Shown in pieces: positions 48,025 through 57,416 of a DNA stretch of 64,000 nucleotides (the first letter of the stretch is position 1; every line of letters starts with the position of its first letter). The notes beneath the pieces were generated by a model, which worked only from the letters and a program-made list of their open reading frames with translations, was not told the DNA's origin and did not search any database. This stretch comes from Nocardia exalbida NBRC 100660 (GTDB lineage Bacteria; Actinomycetota; Actinomycetes; Mycobacteriales; Mycobacteriaceae). Location: positions 1 through 64,000 of the forward strand of contig NZ_BAFZ01000161.1 in the NCBI RefSeq assembly GCF_000308575.1, read 5' to 3'. The translations under genes were made by a program, and so were the position numbers.

Positions 48025-49236
48025 TCAACTCGCGATGGGTCCGAGGAGCACAGGTAGAGCGAGCGGCCCGCAAGTGATGAACTGCGGGCTGAGCGGGATG
48101 GAGTCCGGCTCGCACGCCAAGCGCAGCCGGGGAAAGCTGTTGAACAGCGTCGACAGCGCGACCCGACTCTCCAGGCGCGCCAGAGGGGCGCCGAGACAGA
48201 AGTGCGGTCCTCGACCGAAAGCCAATTGATCTCGGTGATCGTGATCGATATCGAAGACGTCGGCGTGCGGATGCCGTCGTGGATCTCGTCCCACCCCGGC
48301 GTACCAGCCCACGATCGCGCCCGCGGGAACATCTACCCCCGCGATGGTGACGTCCCGCAGCGCATACCGATTGAACATGACGCAGGCCGACGAACGGAAA
48401 CGCAGGACCTCCTCCACGACGTCCGACCACCGCTCCTCGGCCCTGGCCTCGGCCAGTTGCGCGGGATGCGAACACAACGCGATGACCGCGTTGCCCAACA
48501 AGTGCACCGTCGTCTCGTGGCCGGCGATGATCACCAACCACAACGTCTGGACCAGTTCGTCGTCGGTCAACCCGCTCTCGTCGTTGGCCTGCAACAGGGC
48601 GGAAGTCAGGTCGTCACCGGGAGTGCGCCGCTTGCGGCCGAGCAATTCGGTGAGATACGCGAGCATTTCCCGCACCGCCGCCTGCGTCTGCTCCCCTGTG
48701 CTGGTGTGCGAAACCACCGTCGTGGTCCAGCGCCGGATCTGCGGTTGTTCGTCGGCGGCCACGCCGAACAGTTCACAGATCACCCGTACCGGAAGGGGTG
48801 TGGTGAAACCGGAGACCAAGTCGATCTCGCCGGTGCGATCGCGAAGGTCGTCGATAAGTTCGGCGGCAATACGCTGGATTCGCGGTTCGAGCGCGGTTAC
48901 ACGACCAGGAGTGAACGCTTGGACGATCGTTCTGCGCACTCGCCGGTGCTCGTCGCCGTCCTTGTTGAGCAGATGGTCGATGTCCGTCAACGCGCGCAGC
49001 GGCCAATCCGCGGGAATGGTGCCGTCGTGCAGTGCGGGGCAGTTACGGGCGTTCTTGCTGAACAGCGTGCCGTCGCCGGCGAGGATTTCGCTCACCGCTT
49101 GGTGGCTGACCGCCAGCCAGGCCGAGACGTTCCCGGGCAGCTCGATCGGAACGAGGGTCCCGCGCCCGCGGATTCGCTCATAGGTGTCGAAGACGGACTC
49201 TCCGGCGGTGGGCAACTGGCTGACGGACTCGGTCAC
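48025..49236 (-). CDS. Cytochrome P450
   Basis: A 403-residue bacterial class I P450. I-helix AGHETT (238-243), ExxR EVLR (276-279) and heme loop FGRGPHFCLG with axial Cys347 are all intact. Overall layout matches CYP107/CYP105-like enzymes that hydroxylate macrolides or other natural products, but no ferredoxin gene or biosynthetic cluster is adjacent. The GTG at 49236 is preceded by GGGGAG at six bases. It lies outside the nearby Tn3 element and so is host DNA. Confidence 0.9.
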   Translation of the reverse strand: MTESVSQLPTAGESVFDTYERIRGRGTLVPIELPGNVSAWLAVSHQAVSEILAGDGTLFSKNARNCPALHDGTIPADWPLRALTDIDHLLNKDGDEHRRVRRTIVQAFTPGRVTALEPRIQRIAAELIDDLRDRTGEIDLVSGFTTPLPVRVICELFGVAADEQPQIRRWTTTVVSHTSTGEQTQAAVREMLAYLTELLGRKRRTPGDDLTSALLQANDESGLTDDELVQTLWLVIIAGHETTVHLLGNAVIALCSHPAQLAEARAEERWSDVVEEVLRFRSSACVMFNRYALRDVTIAGVDVPAGAIVGWYAGVGRDPRRHPHADVFDIDHDHRDQLAFGRGPHFCLGAPLARLESRVALSTLFNSFPRLRLACEPDSIPLSPQFITCGPLALPVLLGPIAS

Positions 49237-49448
49237 GATGTCTCCCCATGGATGCGGACAGGTGGGCCGCACGAAGCCGAACGGAGTGCGGTGCCAGTGA
49301 GTGTGGACAATCCTTGCCCGGCACCGACGTGGAACCGGAAGTCTGTGCCTCAGAACCGGATTCCGCGATCCGAAACCGATGGAACCGAACCGCCGGTCCT
49401 CGATCTCCGCACCCGCGTGGAACTCACCCGCCGACCTCGCATGCTTCG

Positions 49449-49453
49449 CGGTA
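49449..49453. repeat. Target-site duplication CGGTA (left)
   Basis: CGGTA immediately before the left inverted repeat; the same five bases follow the right inverted repeat at 55443-55447. Five-base duplications are the rule for the Tn3 family. Confidence 0.9.
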
Positions 49454-49492
49454 GGCCCGGGAATCCTGAAGCTGTCAGGAAGTGCAAAGTAG
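49454..49492 (+). repeat. Left terminal inverted repeat of Tn3 element (39 bp)
   Basis: Begins GGCCCGGGAATCCTGAAG and ends GTGCAAAGTAG. Identical over all 39 bases to the reverse complement of 55404-55442. Confidence 0.95.
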
Positions 49493-49521
49493 AGGATCCT
49501 GAAGCTGGCCTCGGTGAAATC

Positions 49522-50139
49522 TCAGGCTCGTGGTGCAGCGCTGCTGATGATGCGGTGGATGGTGGAACGGCCGACGCTGTATTCCTCGGCGAGGTCTGCC
49601 AGGCTCGCGTCGTCGTCGGGGTCGTGGTAGCGGCGGTGGATCGTTTTCCGTGCGGCGAGCGGCAGTTTCGGCTGTTTGCCCTTGAGGCGGCCCTTCGCGC
49701 GGGCCTTGGCCATACCTTCGCGGGTCCGCAGGTGGTTTAGGTTGGCTTCGAATTCGGCGACCATGGCGAGGGTTTGCAGGAACAGCTTGCCGAACGGGTC
49801 GGCCCAGTCGTAGACCTGGCTGCCGAGCCCGAAGAGGACATCGCGCTCGCGCAGACTGGTGAGGATCTCGCCGGCCTCGGCCATGTTGCGGGCGAACCGG
49901 TCGAACTTGGTTGTGGTCAGCACCACTTGCCGTCCGGTGACGGCCGCCGCGGCGGAGGTGACCGCGGTCAGCGCGTTGTCCAAACCGGCCCTGTTCTTGC
50001 GGGTGGTGCCGGAGAATCCCTTGTCGATGAAGATCCGCTCGCGCGGTACCGCGAGGGCGAGCAGTTGCTCGGTTTGGATCTCGACGTCTTGTTCGTCGGT
50101 GGAGCAGCGTACGTATCCGACACGGAAGGGCTCGATCAC
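49522..50139 (-). CDS. tnpR: Tn3-type serine resolvase
   Basis: A 205-residue serine recombinase that resolves cointegrates. Catalytic Ser13 is in VGYVRCSTDEQD; other conserved parts are DKGFSGT, TKFDRFARN (active-site Arg region), FLQTLAMVAEFEANL, and a C-terminal helix-turn-helix (SLADLAEEYSVGRSTIHRII). Length is typical. The start is GTG at 50139, 30 bases inside a repeat-rich region that should be its own operator and res site. It lies 30 bases from the left inverted repeat. Confidence 0.92.
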   Translation of the reverse strand: MIEPFRVGYVRCSTDEQDVEIQTEQLLALAVPRERIFIDKGFSGTTRKNRAGLDNALTAVTSAAAAVTGRQVVLTTTKFDRFARNMAEAGEILTSLRERDVLFGLGSQVYDWADPFGKLFLQTLAMVAEFEANLNHLRTREGMAKARAKGRLKGKQPKLPLAARKTIHRRYHDPDDDASLADLAEEYSVGRSTIHRIISSAAPRA

Positions 50140-50169
50140 GTCGGAAATCGTTCCATAGGACGGGGGTTC

Positions 50170-50270
50170 ACCGGAACAGTTCCCGGAACACCTCTACGGA
50201 ACACCCGCGACCAGGGGCGGATTGTTCTCGCCGTGGTGTTCCGGTGGCCGTTCGCCTTACGGAACACTCC
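50170..50270. promoter_or_regulatory. Candidate res site (resolvase-binding repeats)
   Basis: The hundred bases upstream of the resolvase hold CGGAACA four times in direct orientation (about 50172, 50184, 50197, 50260) and once inverted (TGTTCCG, about 50237). Paired inverted copies at this position are what resolvase dimers bind in Tn3 res sites. Subsite borders cannot be fixed by eye. Confidence 0.6.
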
Positions 50271-50364
50271 ATATGGTGGCGAGTCGGCGAGCGCTTACCT
50301 CCGCACCGTGCCGTTTTTGATCGAATGCTGAACACGCCGTTGCTGCGGTGAATGTGACTCGGCC

Positions 50365-51048
50365 TCAGAGTTCACGGGCGCGCAGGTACTCGTCCAGGTC
50401 GGCGGCACTGGCGAGCATGGCGCGCCCCCGGGCGGACAGGCGGGCCTGCCAGTCATGCAAGGTTGACTCCAGCGGGGCGACGCCTCCCGCGGAGCGGACC
50501 TGGGCGATCAGCAGGGCGATCTGCTCCAGCGAGTAGCCGCCCCGTCTGAGCTGGTGGGCCAGGCGGATGTCCCGTACGTCGGCCGCGTTGTAGATCCGGT
50601 AGCCCGTCTGCCGATCGCGGCGCGGCTGGACCAGCCCGGCGTTCTCCCATTTGCGCAGGGTCGCAGGGCGCAGGCCGAGTCGTCTGGCCAGGGGGCCGAT
50701 GAACGTGTGGCCGCGTTCGGCCGGCACGGGTGCCAGCTCTCGGAGCGCAGCGTCGACGGCCCGGAGGGTGCGGCGGTCGTCGAGGAGCCTGCTGTGGCTC
50801 TCGTCGATGAGCCGCAGCGCGTCCTCGGTGGCACCCCGGTTGACCGCCTGCATGATCGAGGTGGCCATCGGGTGACCGTGCCCGGGCACGAGGGCGAGGA
50901 ACGCGCGCAGGGCTTGCGCGTGCAGCGGCGTGTAGGTGCGGTAGCCGTGGACGGTGCGTTCGGCGGCAGGCAGGATGCCTGCCTGCTCGTAGTTCCTGAC
51001 CGCCTGGGTGGACAGGCTGTGCTCGCGCGCCAGGTCCACTGGCCTCAT
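50365..51048 (-). CDS. MerR regulator with two HTH domains (TioE type)
   Basis: A 227-residue regulator with two MerR-type winged helices: LAREHSLSTQAVRNYEQAGILP with GYRTYTPLHAQAL near the N-terminus, and LARRLGLRPATLRKWENAGLVQPRRDRQTGYRIYNAADVRDIRLAHQLRRGGYSL further on. Double-HTH MerR proteins of the TioE group are known from actinobacteria. The ATG at 51048 follows GAGGA. It is divergent from the esterase by 91 bases and is its likely controller, perhaps inducible by the drug. Confidence 0.85.
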   Translation of the reverse strand: MRPVDLAREHSLSTQAVRNYEQAGILPAAERTVHGYRTYTPLHAQALRAFLALVPGHGHPMATSIMQAVNRGATEDALRLIDESHSRLLDDRRTLRAVDAALRELAPVPAERGHTFIGPLARRLGLRPATLRKWENAGLVQPRRDRQTGYRIYNAADVRDIRLAHQLRRGGYSLEQIALLIAQVRSAGGVAPLESTLHDWQARLSARGRAMLASAADLDEYLRAREL

Positions 51049-51139
51049 GGGATTCCTCACCAATTGAAGGTTCGTTGCGGTGGGAGCGGAATTTCCGGGA
51101 AAAAGTTTACACCGAGTGTTCAACGATACTGTTTAAGGC

Positions 51140-52315
51140 ATGGATATCAAGGACACGGCCTCGCCACTCGATGGCGCGAGTATCTCGGCATTCCTGGGGT
51201 CGCTTCCCACCCGGCCCCTGCTGCTCGGGCTGGGCGAGGCCAGGCACTTCGTGGGCGAGCTGGGCGAGTTGCGCAACGAGATCTTCCGACACCTGGTCGA
51301 GCACGAGGGCTACCGGTCGTTCGCCCTCGAGAGCGACTGTCTCATGGGCCTAGTAGTGGACGACTACATCGCGACGGGCGCAGGCACGCTCGATGACGTC
51401 ATGGAACGCGGCTTCAGCCACAGCTTCGGCGTCTCACCGGCCAACCGCGACCTCGTGTCTTGGATGCGGGCGTACAACAAGGAGCATGAGGAGAAGCTGC
51501 GGTTCTTCGGGTTCGACGGCCCCCTGGAATATTGGGCGGCGAGCCCGCGCCAGGCGCTCACCGCCCTTTATGCCCTCCTCGACGGCCCGCTCCCCCGCAC
51601 CGTGGTAACCGAGGAAACCCTCGACACGCTGCTGGGTGCGGACGACCGGTGGTCGAACGAGGCCGCGGCCATGGATCCGTCCCAGTCGATCGGCCGGTCC
51701 GCCGACGCCCAGCAGTTGCGGCTGATCGCCGACGACCTGGTGGCACTGCTCGACACACAGGGACCGCAGCTGAACACCGAGGACAGGGAGCGGGCGGCAC
51801 TGTACGGGCGCACCGCCACCGGCCTGCTCCGCTACCACTACTGGATGGCCGACGCGTCCCCGGCACGGTGGACCCGGCTGTCGGCGCTGCGGGACGCGAT
51901 GATGGCCGCCAACCTGCGTGCCATCGCCGAGAACGGCCCGGCCCTGGTCTTCGCCTCTAACCTCCATCTGCAGCGGAACAAGAGCCTCATGTCGTTCGGT
52001 GACCAGCAGTTGGAGTGGTGGAGCGCGGGGGCGATCACCGGGACACACCTGGGCGACCGGTACGCCTTCCTCGCCTCCGCCTTGGGCACGGCCGGCGACA
52101 ACACCCCGCCCCCCGACACCGTCGAGGGCATCCTGTCCACGCTCCCGTGGGACCACTGTCTCATCGACGCCCGCCGCCTGGCCGAGGCCATCACGACGCC
52201 CGCTCCCCGCATCTCCCACGATTTCGCCTATTTCCCGCTGAATCCGGCCCAACTCGACCTGATCGACGGCATCGTGTTCCTCAAGCAGGCTGTCAGGCTG
52301 GGTCGACCGGGCTGA
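51140..52315 (+). CDS. Erythromycin esterase family protein (transposon cargo)
   Basis: A 391-residue hydrolase of the erythromycin esterase (Ere) family, which opens the macrolide lactone ring using a metal-independent His/Glu mechanism. The key motif LGLGEARHF (Glu33, His36) aligns with the GEGAHF motif of EreA/EreB; ALESD, FFGFDGP and the late NLHLQRNKSL follow the family pattern. At 391 residues it is near the usual length. Preceded by a weak AAGG. Possible product is macrolide resistance, but homologues with other substrates exist, so activity is inferred. Confidence 0.85.
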   Translation: MDIKDTASPLDGASISAFLGSLPTRPLLLGLGEARHFVGELGELRNEIFRHLVEHEGYRSFALESDCLMGLVVDDYIATGAGTLDDVMERGFSHSFGVSPANRDLVSWMRAYNKEHEEKLRFFGFDGPLEYWAASPRQALTALYALLDGPLPRTVVTEETLDTLLGADDRWSNEAAAMDPSQSIGRSADAQQLRLIADDLVALLDTQGPQLNTEDRERAALYGRTATGLLRYHYWMADASPARWTRLSALRDAMMAANLRAIAENGPALVFASNLHLQRNKSLMSFGDQQLEWWSAGAITGTHLGDRYAFLASALGTAGDNTPPPDTVEGILSTLPWDHCLIDARRLAEAITTPAPRISHDFAYFPLNPAQLDLIDGIVFLKQAVRLGRPG

Positions 52316-52420
52316 CGCGCACACGCCTCGATCACTCCGTCATGGTCCTGACATGGTCGATGCAGCGGTCAGGCGTACCGTGCCGAACCGTCGGGAGGGT
52401 CGACCGTCCGAGTACACCCG

Positions 52421-55366
52421 TCAGCTGGCGACCCGTTCTCGGGTGAGGTCCAGGCGAGTGTCCATATCGAGCCGGAACCGGCCGTAAGGATTGATGTTCG
52501 ACCAGAACAGCGGGCTCAGTGCGCGGCGTTCGGTGTCGCCGACCAGATCGTGGAACTGCGGGTCTTCCAGGACGGCTTGCAGCAGAAGGGTATTGATGTG
52601 GACCATCGCCGATTGCAGTAGGTGCAAAGCGAGCATCGATACTTCGGCGTGCTCGCGGTCGGCGCCGGTGAGCTGGGAATCCTTGCCGTAGAACACGACC
52701 GTATTGGCGGAGTTCCAGTTCTCCACCACCTGCAACCCGCTGTTGATCTCCCTTCTGAGTTCTTCCGACGCCAGATAGTCGCAGGCGAAAATCGTTCTCA
52801 CAGCACGGCCGAGTTCTTCCAGGGCCTGGTAGGTGGGGTGTTTCGGGCCACCGCGGGTGAACCGCCGCAGGATCGACTCGCTCTCGGCTGTGCCCAGGCG
52901 CAGCGCGGTCGCGTATTTGACCATCTGGTCGTACTGCTGGGCGATGAGATCCCACCGGATCGGGCGCGTCAGCACCGGTCCCAGCTCGCCGTATACCGCG
53001 GTGTCGTCGGGCCGGTACAACCGGATCGAGCCGATGTTCTTCAGCCGGGGCAGCAGCTTGAACCCCAGCAGCTCGGTGAACGCGAACCCTACGACCGACG
53101 CGCCGTGAGTGTCGACGTAGTTGGCTTCGATCTCGGTGTCGGTGCAGTGCCGCAGCAGCCCTTCGATCATCGCCGCCACCTCCGAACTCGAACACGATTT
53201 GAGCTGGGAGTAGATGCAGACGCGGTTGCGCTCGACGTGCCAGTAGATCATCACCCCCGGGCCGCCGTAACGCTGGTGGTACTGGGTCATCAGATTCGAC
53301 TCCCAGGAGCCGAACTTCTTCGAATCGCTGGCACAGGCGGTGCCCGCACCCCACCAGTTCGGATCTCGGGCGGCGAAAGTGGCGTTCACCAGCTTCCTCG
53401 TCGCGCGGCGCAGGTTGTCGCGGGTGATGAAGTGCCGGCGCACATGCCGCAACGCGGCCTCGGACTCCTCATGCTCGCCGGTGTTCACGATCGCCCGGAT
53501 TCCCATGTTCGTTCCCAGAGCGAACAGGTCGAGCAGGAGCCGTCTTCGCAGCGTGTCGCGATCGATCACCTCCCGTGACGCCACGGAGGTGAACTCTGCG
53601 GTGAAGTCGGTGAGGAAATCGGTGTCTTTGAGCACATCGAGGAGATCGAGGGTTCCCCAACGCCTTGCGACCTCGGCCTTGATCTTCTCTAGATTCTCCG
53701 GCTCTGGCTGTTTGTCCAGCTTCGGCACGCTGATCCACTGCTCACCGCGCCGCCGCGTCAACCGGATACCGCCGGTGGTGTTCTCAGCGAGGCCAGTATC
53801 TAGGCGGGTCAGGGCCTCGCTCATGCGCTGCTTGAGCCCGGCGATGAATTCGGTCGGATCCAGCGGCTGGCGGATCGCGGCGTAGTGCACCTCACGGGCG
53901 GTATCGAAATCGCCGGGCAGATCGTCTTCGGGGTTGCGCCACCGGTTACCGCCCTCGACATAGATCTCGCGGCGGCGGATCGCGTCCCGCAACGCGACCA
54001 GCACGCACAGCTCGTACGGGATGCGCTCGACGCGGTCCTTCTCATCGACCACCGCCTCCCGCCACGCCTTGGGCACCACCCCATCGAGCGGGACGAGAGC
54101 GTGTTTGTCGTAGAAGCGGACCTTGCCGTCGATGCTCGCGTACCGCTGCAACAGCTCCATCGCGACCATGACCGGCCGGTAGGCGGTGTTGTTGCACCGG
54201 AAATCCAGCGCCGCCAACAACGCCGGCAGCATCCGTCGATAGTGGTTGGAGTACGAGCTGCGCAGCACGGTGCGTACCCGCGCCTGGAACACCTGATCGT
54301 TGGCCTTCGCCTCTTTCACCAGCTCCCGCAGCGTCTTCTCCCCGACCACCGGGTACAGGGCCTCGCGCACGATGTCATCGGGGTGGTCCACGGCCGCTTC
54401 GGCGAGGCGGAACAAGATGTTCTCCTTGCCACGCACTCGGCGCAGGTCCTCGGTCAGCTCCTTCTCCACTCGCCGATCCGCCCGCGTGCCGATCTTGTGC
54501 ACCAGCTCGATCAGCAGATCTACCAGCGCGTCGGTGATCTCTCCCGACCGGACCCAACACAACGCCGCCAGCAGCGTCAGCATGGTCGGTGCCGGCATAT
54601 CCCGCAGATCCGACGGGAACATGCGCGCTGCCCGCGCTCGCCAGGCATCGACCAGCTTGTCGCTGGCGTCGGCAAACAAGTCTGCGGGCAGCTCCAGCGC
54701 CCGCACCGCGGCCAGCTTGTCTACTTCCCGCAGCAGCGTCTCGAGACTGACCTTGCCCGGGTCGGACTTCAACTCCGCCAACAGATTCCGGCCACTTGCC
54801 AACGGCGCAGCACCGACAGCGACCAAGTTGTTCAACCGGTCGACCGACAGCTCACTCAGCCGTGAGACGGTCCGTTCGCAGAACTGTTTCTCGAAACTCG
54901 CCCGCGCCGACCCGATCAGCCGGTCGATCCGGCCAGGGGTCGTCGGTTCGATCCGCTCGGCCCGGCAGCGCACCAACAGCGCCTCACGCAGCTGCTCGTC
55001 ACGCAGCTCCACCGGGCACACCTCGGCCGCCAGCCAACCGGTGAGCTTGTCCTCGTCACCGACGCTGAACTCACGGAAGCCGTACACCGCGCGGATCTGC
55101 TCGCGGTGATACTTCGCCGACCGGCCCGACCACGGGTACGCGTCGAACTCGGCAGGATCGACCTTAAACTGCTCGGCCATATAGGAGACCACCGCAGGCG
55201 GAAACTCTTCCGGGCTACGAGGAAACCGAGCCTCCAGCTCGAAGAACTTCAGCAACAGGCCGAACCCGAGGCGAGTCGCGCCCGTCTTGTTCCCCACCCG
55301 CTGCCAGTCGCTCCCGACCAGCGTCCACGACCCGATCAGATCCTCGGTCGACCACTCCTGACGCAC
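52421..55366 (-). CDS. tnpA: Tn3-family transposase
   Basis: A 981-residue DDE transposase of full length for the family. Catalytic residues fit the Tn3 pattern: Asp681 ([10 protein letters not shown]), Asp752 (NYVDTHGAS) and Glu882 ([11 protein letters not shown]). The N-terminal DNA-binding part ([32 protein letters not shown]) recognises the inverted repeats. The start is GTG at 55366, 38 bases from the right inverted repeat. Converges with the esterase gene. No frameshift or stop was seen. Confidence 0.95.
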   Translation of the reverse strand: MRQEWSTEDLIGSWTLVGSDWQRVGNKTGATRLGFGLLLKFFELEARFPRSPEEFPPAVVSYMAEQFKVDPAEFDAYPWSGRSAKYHREQIRAVYGFREFSVGDEDKLTGWLAAEVCPVELRDEQLREALLVRCRAERIEPTTPGRIDRLIGSARASFEKQFCERTVSRLSELSVDRLNNLVAVGAAPLASGRNLLAELKSDPGKVSLETLLREVDKLAAVRALELPADLFADASDKLVDAWRARAARMFPSDLRDMPAPTMLTLLAALCWVRSGEITDALVDLLIELVHKIGTRADRRVEKELTEDLRRVRGKENILFRLAEAAVDHPDDIVREALYPVVGEKTLRELVKEAKANDQVFQARVRTVLRSSYSNHYRRMLPALLAALDFRCNNTAYRPVMVAMELLQRYASIDGKVRFYDKHALVPLDGVVPKAWREAVVDEKDRVERIPYELCVLVALRDAIRRREIYVEGGNRWRNPEDDLPGDFDTAREVHYAAIRQPLDPTEFIAGLKQRMSEALTRLDTGLAENTTGGIRLTRRRGEQWISVPKLDKQPEPENLEKIKAEVARRWGTLDLLDVLKDTDFLTDFTAEFTSVASREVIDRDTLRRRLLLDLFALGTNMGIRAIVNTGEHEESEAALRHVRRHFITRDNLRRATRKLVNATFAARDPNWWGAGTACASDSKKFGSWESNLMTQYHQRYGGPGVMIYWHVERNRVCIYSQLKSCSSSEVAAMIEGLLRHCTDTEIEANYVDTHGASVVGFAFTELLGFKLLPRLKNIGSIRLYRPDDTAVYGELGPVLTRPIRWDLIAQQYDQMVKYATALRLGTAESESILRRFTRGGPKHPTYQALEELGRAVRTIFACDYLASEELRREINSGLQVVENWNSANTVVFYGKDSQLTGADREHAEVSMLALHLLQSAMVHINTLLLQAVLEDPQFHDLVGDTERRALSPLFWSNINPYGRFRLDMDTRLDLTRERVAS

Positions 55367-55403
55367 GCCCGGTCACGCTAGACCAAACCCGCCGCTGCCG
55401 AAG

Positions 55404-55442
55404 CTACTTTGCACTTCCTGACAGCTTCAGGATTCCCGGGCC
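55404..55442 (-). repeat. Right terminal inverted repeat of Tn3 element (39 bp)
   Basis: Perfect reverse complement of 49454-49492; ends CCCGGGCC before the right target duplication. Confidence 0.95.
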
Positions 55443-55447
55443 CGGTA
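55443..55447. repeat. Target-site duplication CGGTA (right)
   Basis: Matches 49449-49453. Confidence 0.9.
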
Positions 55448-55517
55448 GAAGGGCGGATTCGCAGATATGGTGAATCCCGTTGCACCGAAGCACTGCGCCG
55501 ACTGCGGAGGTTAACCG

Positions 55518-55952
55518 TTGCGCTCCGCATCCGACACCGACGCGGCCGACATGCTCTTCATCCGATACCAAGCGGCAGCGCCCAACCGTCACGGCCGGTA
55601 CCCCGGAGTCTTCGCATTGGTCAACGGCCTGGCTTGGGCGGGGCGCCTCACTGCACCGCAAGAGCAGTTCCGGCGCCGTGAAAATGACTGGTACCACGAT
55701 AATCTCGTCGATCCCGGACGCCTCGATCCCTCGCCCTACGACCGAGGCCGCCATCCGGAGGCCGAAGCGTGGTTCAAGTCCTCGGCCACTCATTTGATCG
55801 CACGCGTGAACGGCTACCTCGAGATTCTGGACGCCCACGGCATCGAATGGTCCCGCCGGAGCTCCGATGCTCCGGGCCGGATCATCTACGACGATCCCTA
55901 CCAGGTCGTCGTGGAGCGCTGGCGGCACCCGGCAGGCCGAGAAGTCGGGTGA
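55518..55952 (+). CDS. Hypothetical protein next to the transposon
   Basis: 144 residues, soluble, of a type common in Nocardia and Streptomyces genomes: MLFIRYQAAAPNRHGRYPGVFALVNGLAWAGRLT and WYHDNLVDPGRLDP are the conserved-looking parts. Start is TTG at 55518, seven bases after GGAGG. Its own ribosome site survives between the transposon and the gene, so the insertion spared the coding region, but its promoter may have been displaced. Function unknown. Confidence 0.7.
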   Translation: MRSASDTDAADMLFIRYQAAAPNRHGRYPGVFALVNGLAWAGRLTAPQEQFRRRENDWYHDNLVDPGRLDPSPYDRGRHPEAEAWFKSSATHLIARVNGYLEILDAHGIEWSRRSSDAPGRIIYDDPYQVVVERWRHPAGREVG

Positions 55953-55991
55953 GCCCGTGCGGCCGGATTCGCCGGTCCCGCAGCAGCGCGA

Positions 55992-56201
55992 CTATTCGAC
56001 GCCGAGCGCCACCTCTGTCGCTTTGATGAGGACTTTGACGGCCGAGCCCTCGGTGAGTTCCAGGTCGTCGACCGCGTCTCGGGTGATCGAGGAGGTGATC
56101 TCGTCACCGCCGGTGAGCCGGACACGGACCACGGCCATGGCTTCGCCGCGGGTGATGGAGATGACGGTGCCGTCGAGTTGATTGCGGGTAGATAGCTGCA
56201 T
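55992..56201 (-). CDS. Molybdenum-pterin-binding protein (TOBE/Mop domain)
   Basis: A 69-residue single TOBE domain: STRNQLDGTVISITRGEAMAVVRVRL then ITSSITRDAVDDLELTEGSAVKVLIKATEVALGV, the full molbindin pattern. These small oligomeric proteins bind molybdate or tungstate for storage and homeostasis. The ATG at 56201 was chosen because the fold begins there; longer frames upstream show no family similarity. No mod transport genes are adjacent. Confidence 0.87.
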   Translation of the reverse strand: MQLSTRNQLDGTVISITRGEAMAVVRVRLTGGDEITSSITRDAVDDLELTEGSAVKVLIKATEVALGVE

Positions 56202-56390
56202 GTCGGTGATGGTACGCAGACCGATCGCGGATGGTGGGAATTGCCGACTGACATTCGCGGGGAAGCGCGAAGATCGCGACTGCGTTAACGGTGGCCACCG
56301 GTGGCATATCTCCGGCGGATGCCAGCGCATGCGACAACTCGGCCCGAGCCGCAATGGGCGGTTTGCCGGGCGGTGATCGAGTTTGCTGGG

Positions 56391-56768
56391 CTACTGCGGG
56401 CGATCTCGATGTCTCACCGCTGAATGCCCCCCCGTGACCGGTTGCGCCGCCAGCTTCTCCACCACGGCAAGCAGGTCGTCCAGCAGGGCGCGTGTCCCCT
56501 CCATCAGCGCGACGGCCTCGCGCGTCATGGTGTTCACTTCCGCGAGCCGCTCGTCCACCGCCGCGAGGGTGGTCCGAGACGCCACCATTGTCTGCGCTGC
56601 CGTGGTCAGCGTGGTGCTGACGACGTCGAGGGTCGCCTCGGTCCTGGCGAACGTATCCTCCACCCGGCACAAGACCGATTCCACGTCGACGAGAGTTCGC
56701 TCGGCCCGGCCGACCATCTCGAACGGCCCCTTCGTCAGCAGTCCCATGACGTGTTTCACCCTTCCCAT
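56391..56768 (-). CDS. Coiled-coil hypothetical protein
   Basis: 125 residues, helical throughout, with regular hydrophobic spacing over about 20-110 (ERTLVDVESVLCRVEDTFARTEATLDVV...MVASRTTLAAVDERLAEVNTMTREAVALMEGTRALLDDLLAVVEKLAAQ), so it is probably a coiled coil. A membrane or phage-tail-like role cannot be inferred. The start may be the ATG seven codons later (MGLLTKGPFE). Family not recognised. Confidence 0.6.
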   Translation of the reverse strand: MGRVKHVMGLLTKGPFEMVGRAERTLVDVESVLCRVEDTFARTEATLDVVSTTLTTAAQTMVASRTTLAAVDERLAEVNTMTREAVALMEGTRALLDDLLAVVEKLAAQPVTGGHSAVRHRDRPQ

Positions 56769-57133
56769 CTCAGCCCACTATCCGCTGCGCGACACCGTGG
56801 ACGCCCACGCACACCCGGCCGGTAACGCTGGACCGCCGACGGCCCGTAAGTCGCGCCGGTTCGATCGGCGAAACCAAATCTGGAATGCCACTGTTCGAGC
56901 ACATCCGATTCGAAGTAGTTGGCCTCGACCGAGCAGACCGACTCACAGGCACACAGTCGATACATTCATCTGGATGGATATCACCTATGCGATCAACGAT
57001 GTAGTTGCAGCCCACGGGACCATTCGTCGACGAATGGCCGGTCGCGCACGGCATCGCGACTGTGTATGCCAATGCTTCTACCTATTCCCTAGTAAAGATG
57101 CAGCGATCGGCGCAACCGTCGCGGCTCCACCAA

Positions 57134-57149
57134 TTATACTGAAGTATAA
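57134..57149. promoter_or_regulatory. Palindrome TTATACT-GA-AGTATAA
   Basis: Perfect seven-base arms. Same design as the palindrome at 57358-57373 (TTATRCT, two bases, AGYATAA). Candidate distal binding site for the EspR-like protein. Confidence 0.6.
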
Positions 57150-57357
57150 TAATTATGCTTCGGCACACGCGCTACCGCGGCTCTGAATATGACTCGAGTC
57201 ACACCCTTGGCACCCCGGCGGTTGTCTGCGGACAAGCCGTAACCCGCACGCCTGTAGACGAGTTGCGCACGGACCCACCGATACGCCGTAGGGTGGCCCC
57301 GAGCGCCGCCGAGTTCGGTGGCACGACGCAAGGGCTACACGCGCCACGATCGAGTAG

Positions 57358-57373
57358 TTATGCTGTAGCATAA
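57358..57373. promoter_or_regulatory. Palindrome TTATGCT-GT-AGCATAA
   Basis: Perfect seven-base arms, 43 bases before the regulator start. Candidate autoregulatory operator. Confidence 0.65.
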
Positions 57374-57416
57374 CCGCTTATCGAAGAAGAGTTCGAGTCG
57401 ACAAGGAGCGCGCGGT

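Larger units (their letters stand above)
49454..55442. mobile_element. Intact Tn3-family transposon with erythromycin-esterase cargo
   Basis: A 5989-base element bounded by perfect 39-bp inverted repeats and flanked by the direct repeat CGGTA. Contents in order: serine resolvase (minus), repeat-rich res region, TioE-type MerR regulator (minus), erythromycin esterase homologue (plus), Tn3 transposase (minus). All genes are full length with intact catalytic residues, and the duplication is exact, so insertion is probably recent. Tn3 elements move by replicative transposition to a cointegrate resolved at res. Confidence 0.95.
56769..57416. other. Long spacer with two matching palindromes upstream of EspR-like gene
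   Basis: 650 bases without a convincing gene, locally AT-rich (57080-57160), unusual in this genome. It holds the palindromes at 57134-57149 and 57358-57373, plus a lone TTATGCT half at about 57153. Probably the control region of the regulator that follows. Confidence 0.55.

Noticed and set aside
48025-49236. Cytochrome P450 as a passenger gene of the transposon
   Set aside because: It lies outside the 39-bp left end and the CGGTA duplication.
56383-57186. An 800-base plus-strand open frame across the spacer before the EspR-like gene
   Set aside because: It runs antisense through the coiled-coil gene and then into AT-rich sequence with no domain, and lacks a ribosome site.
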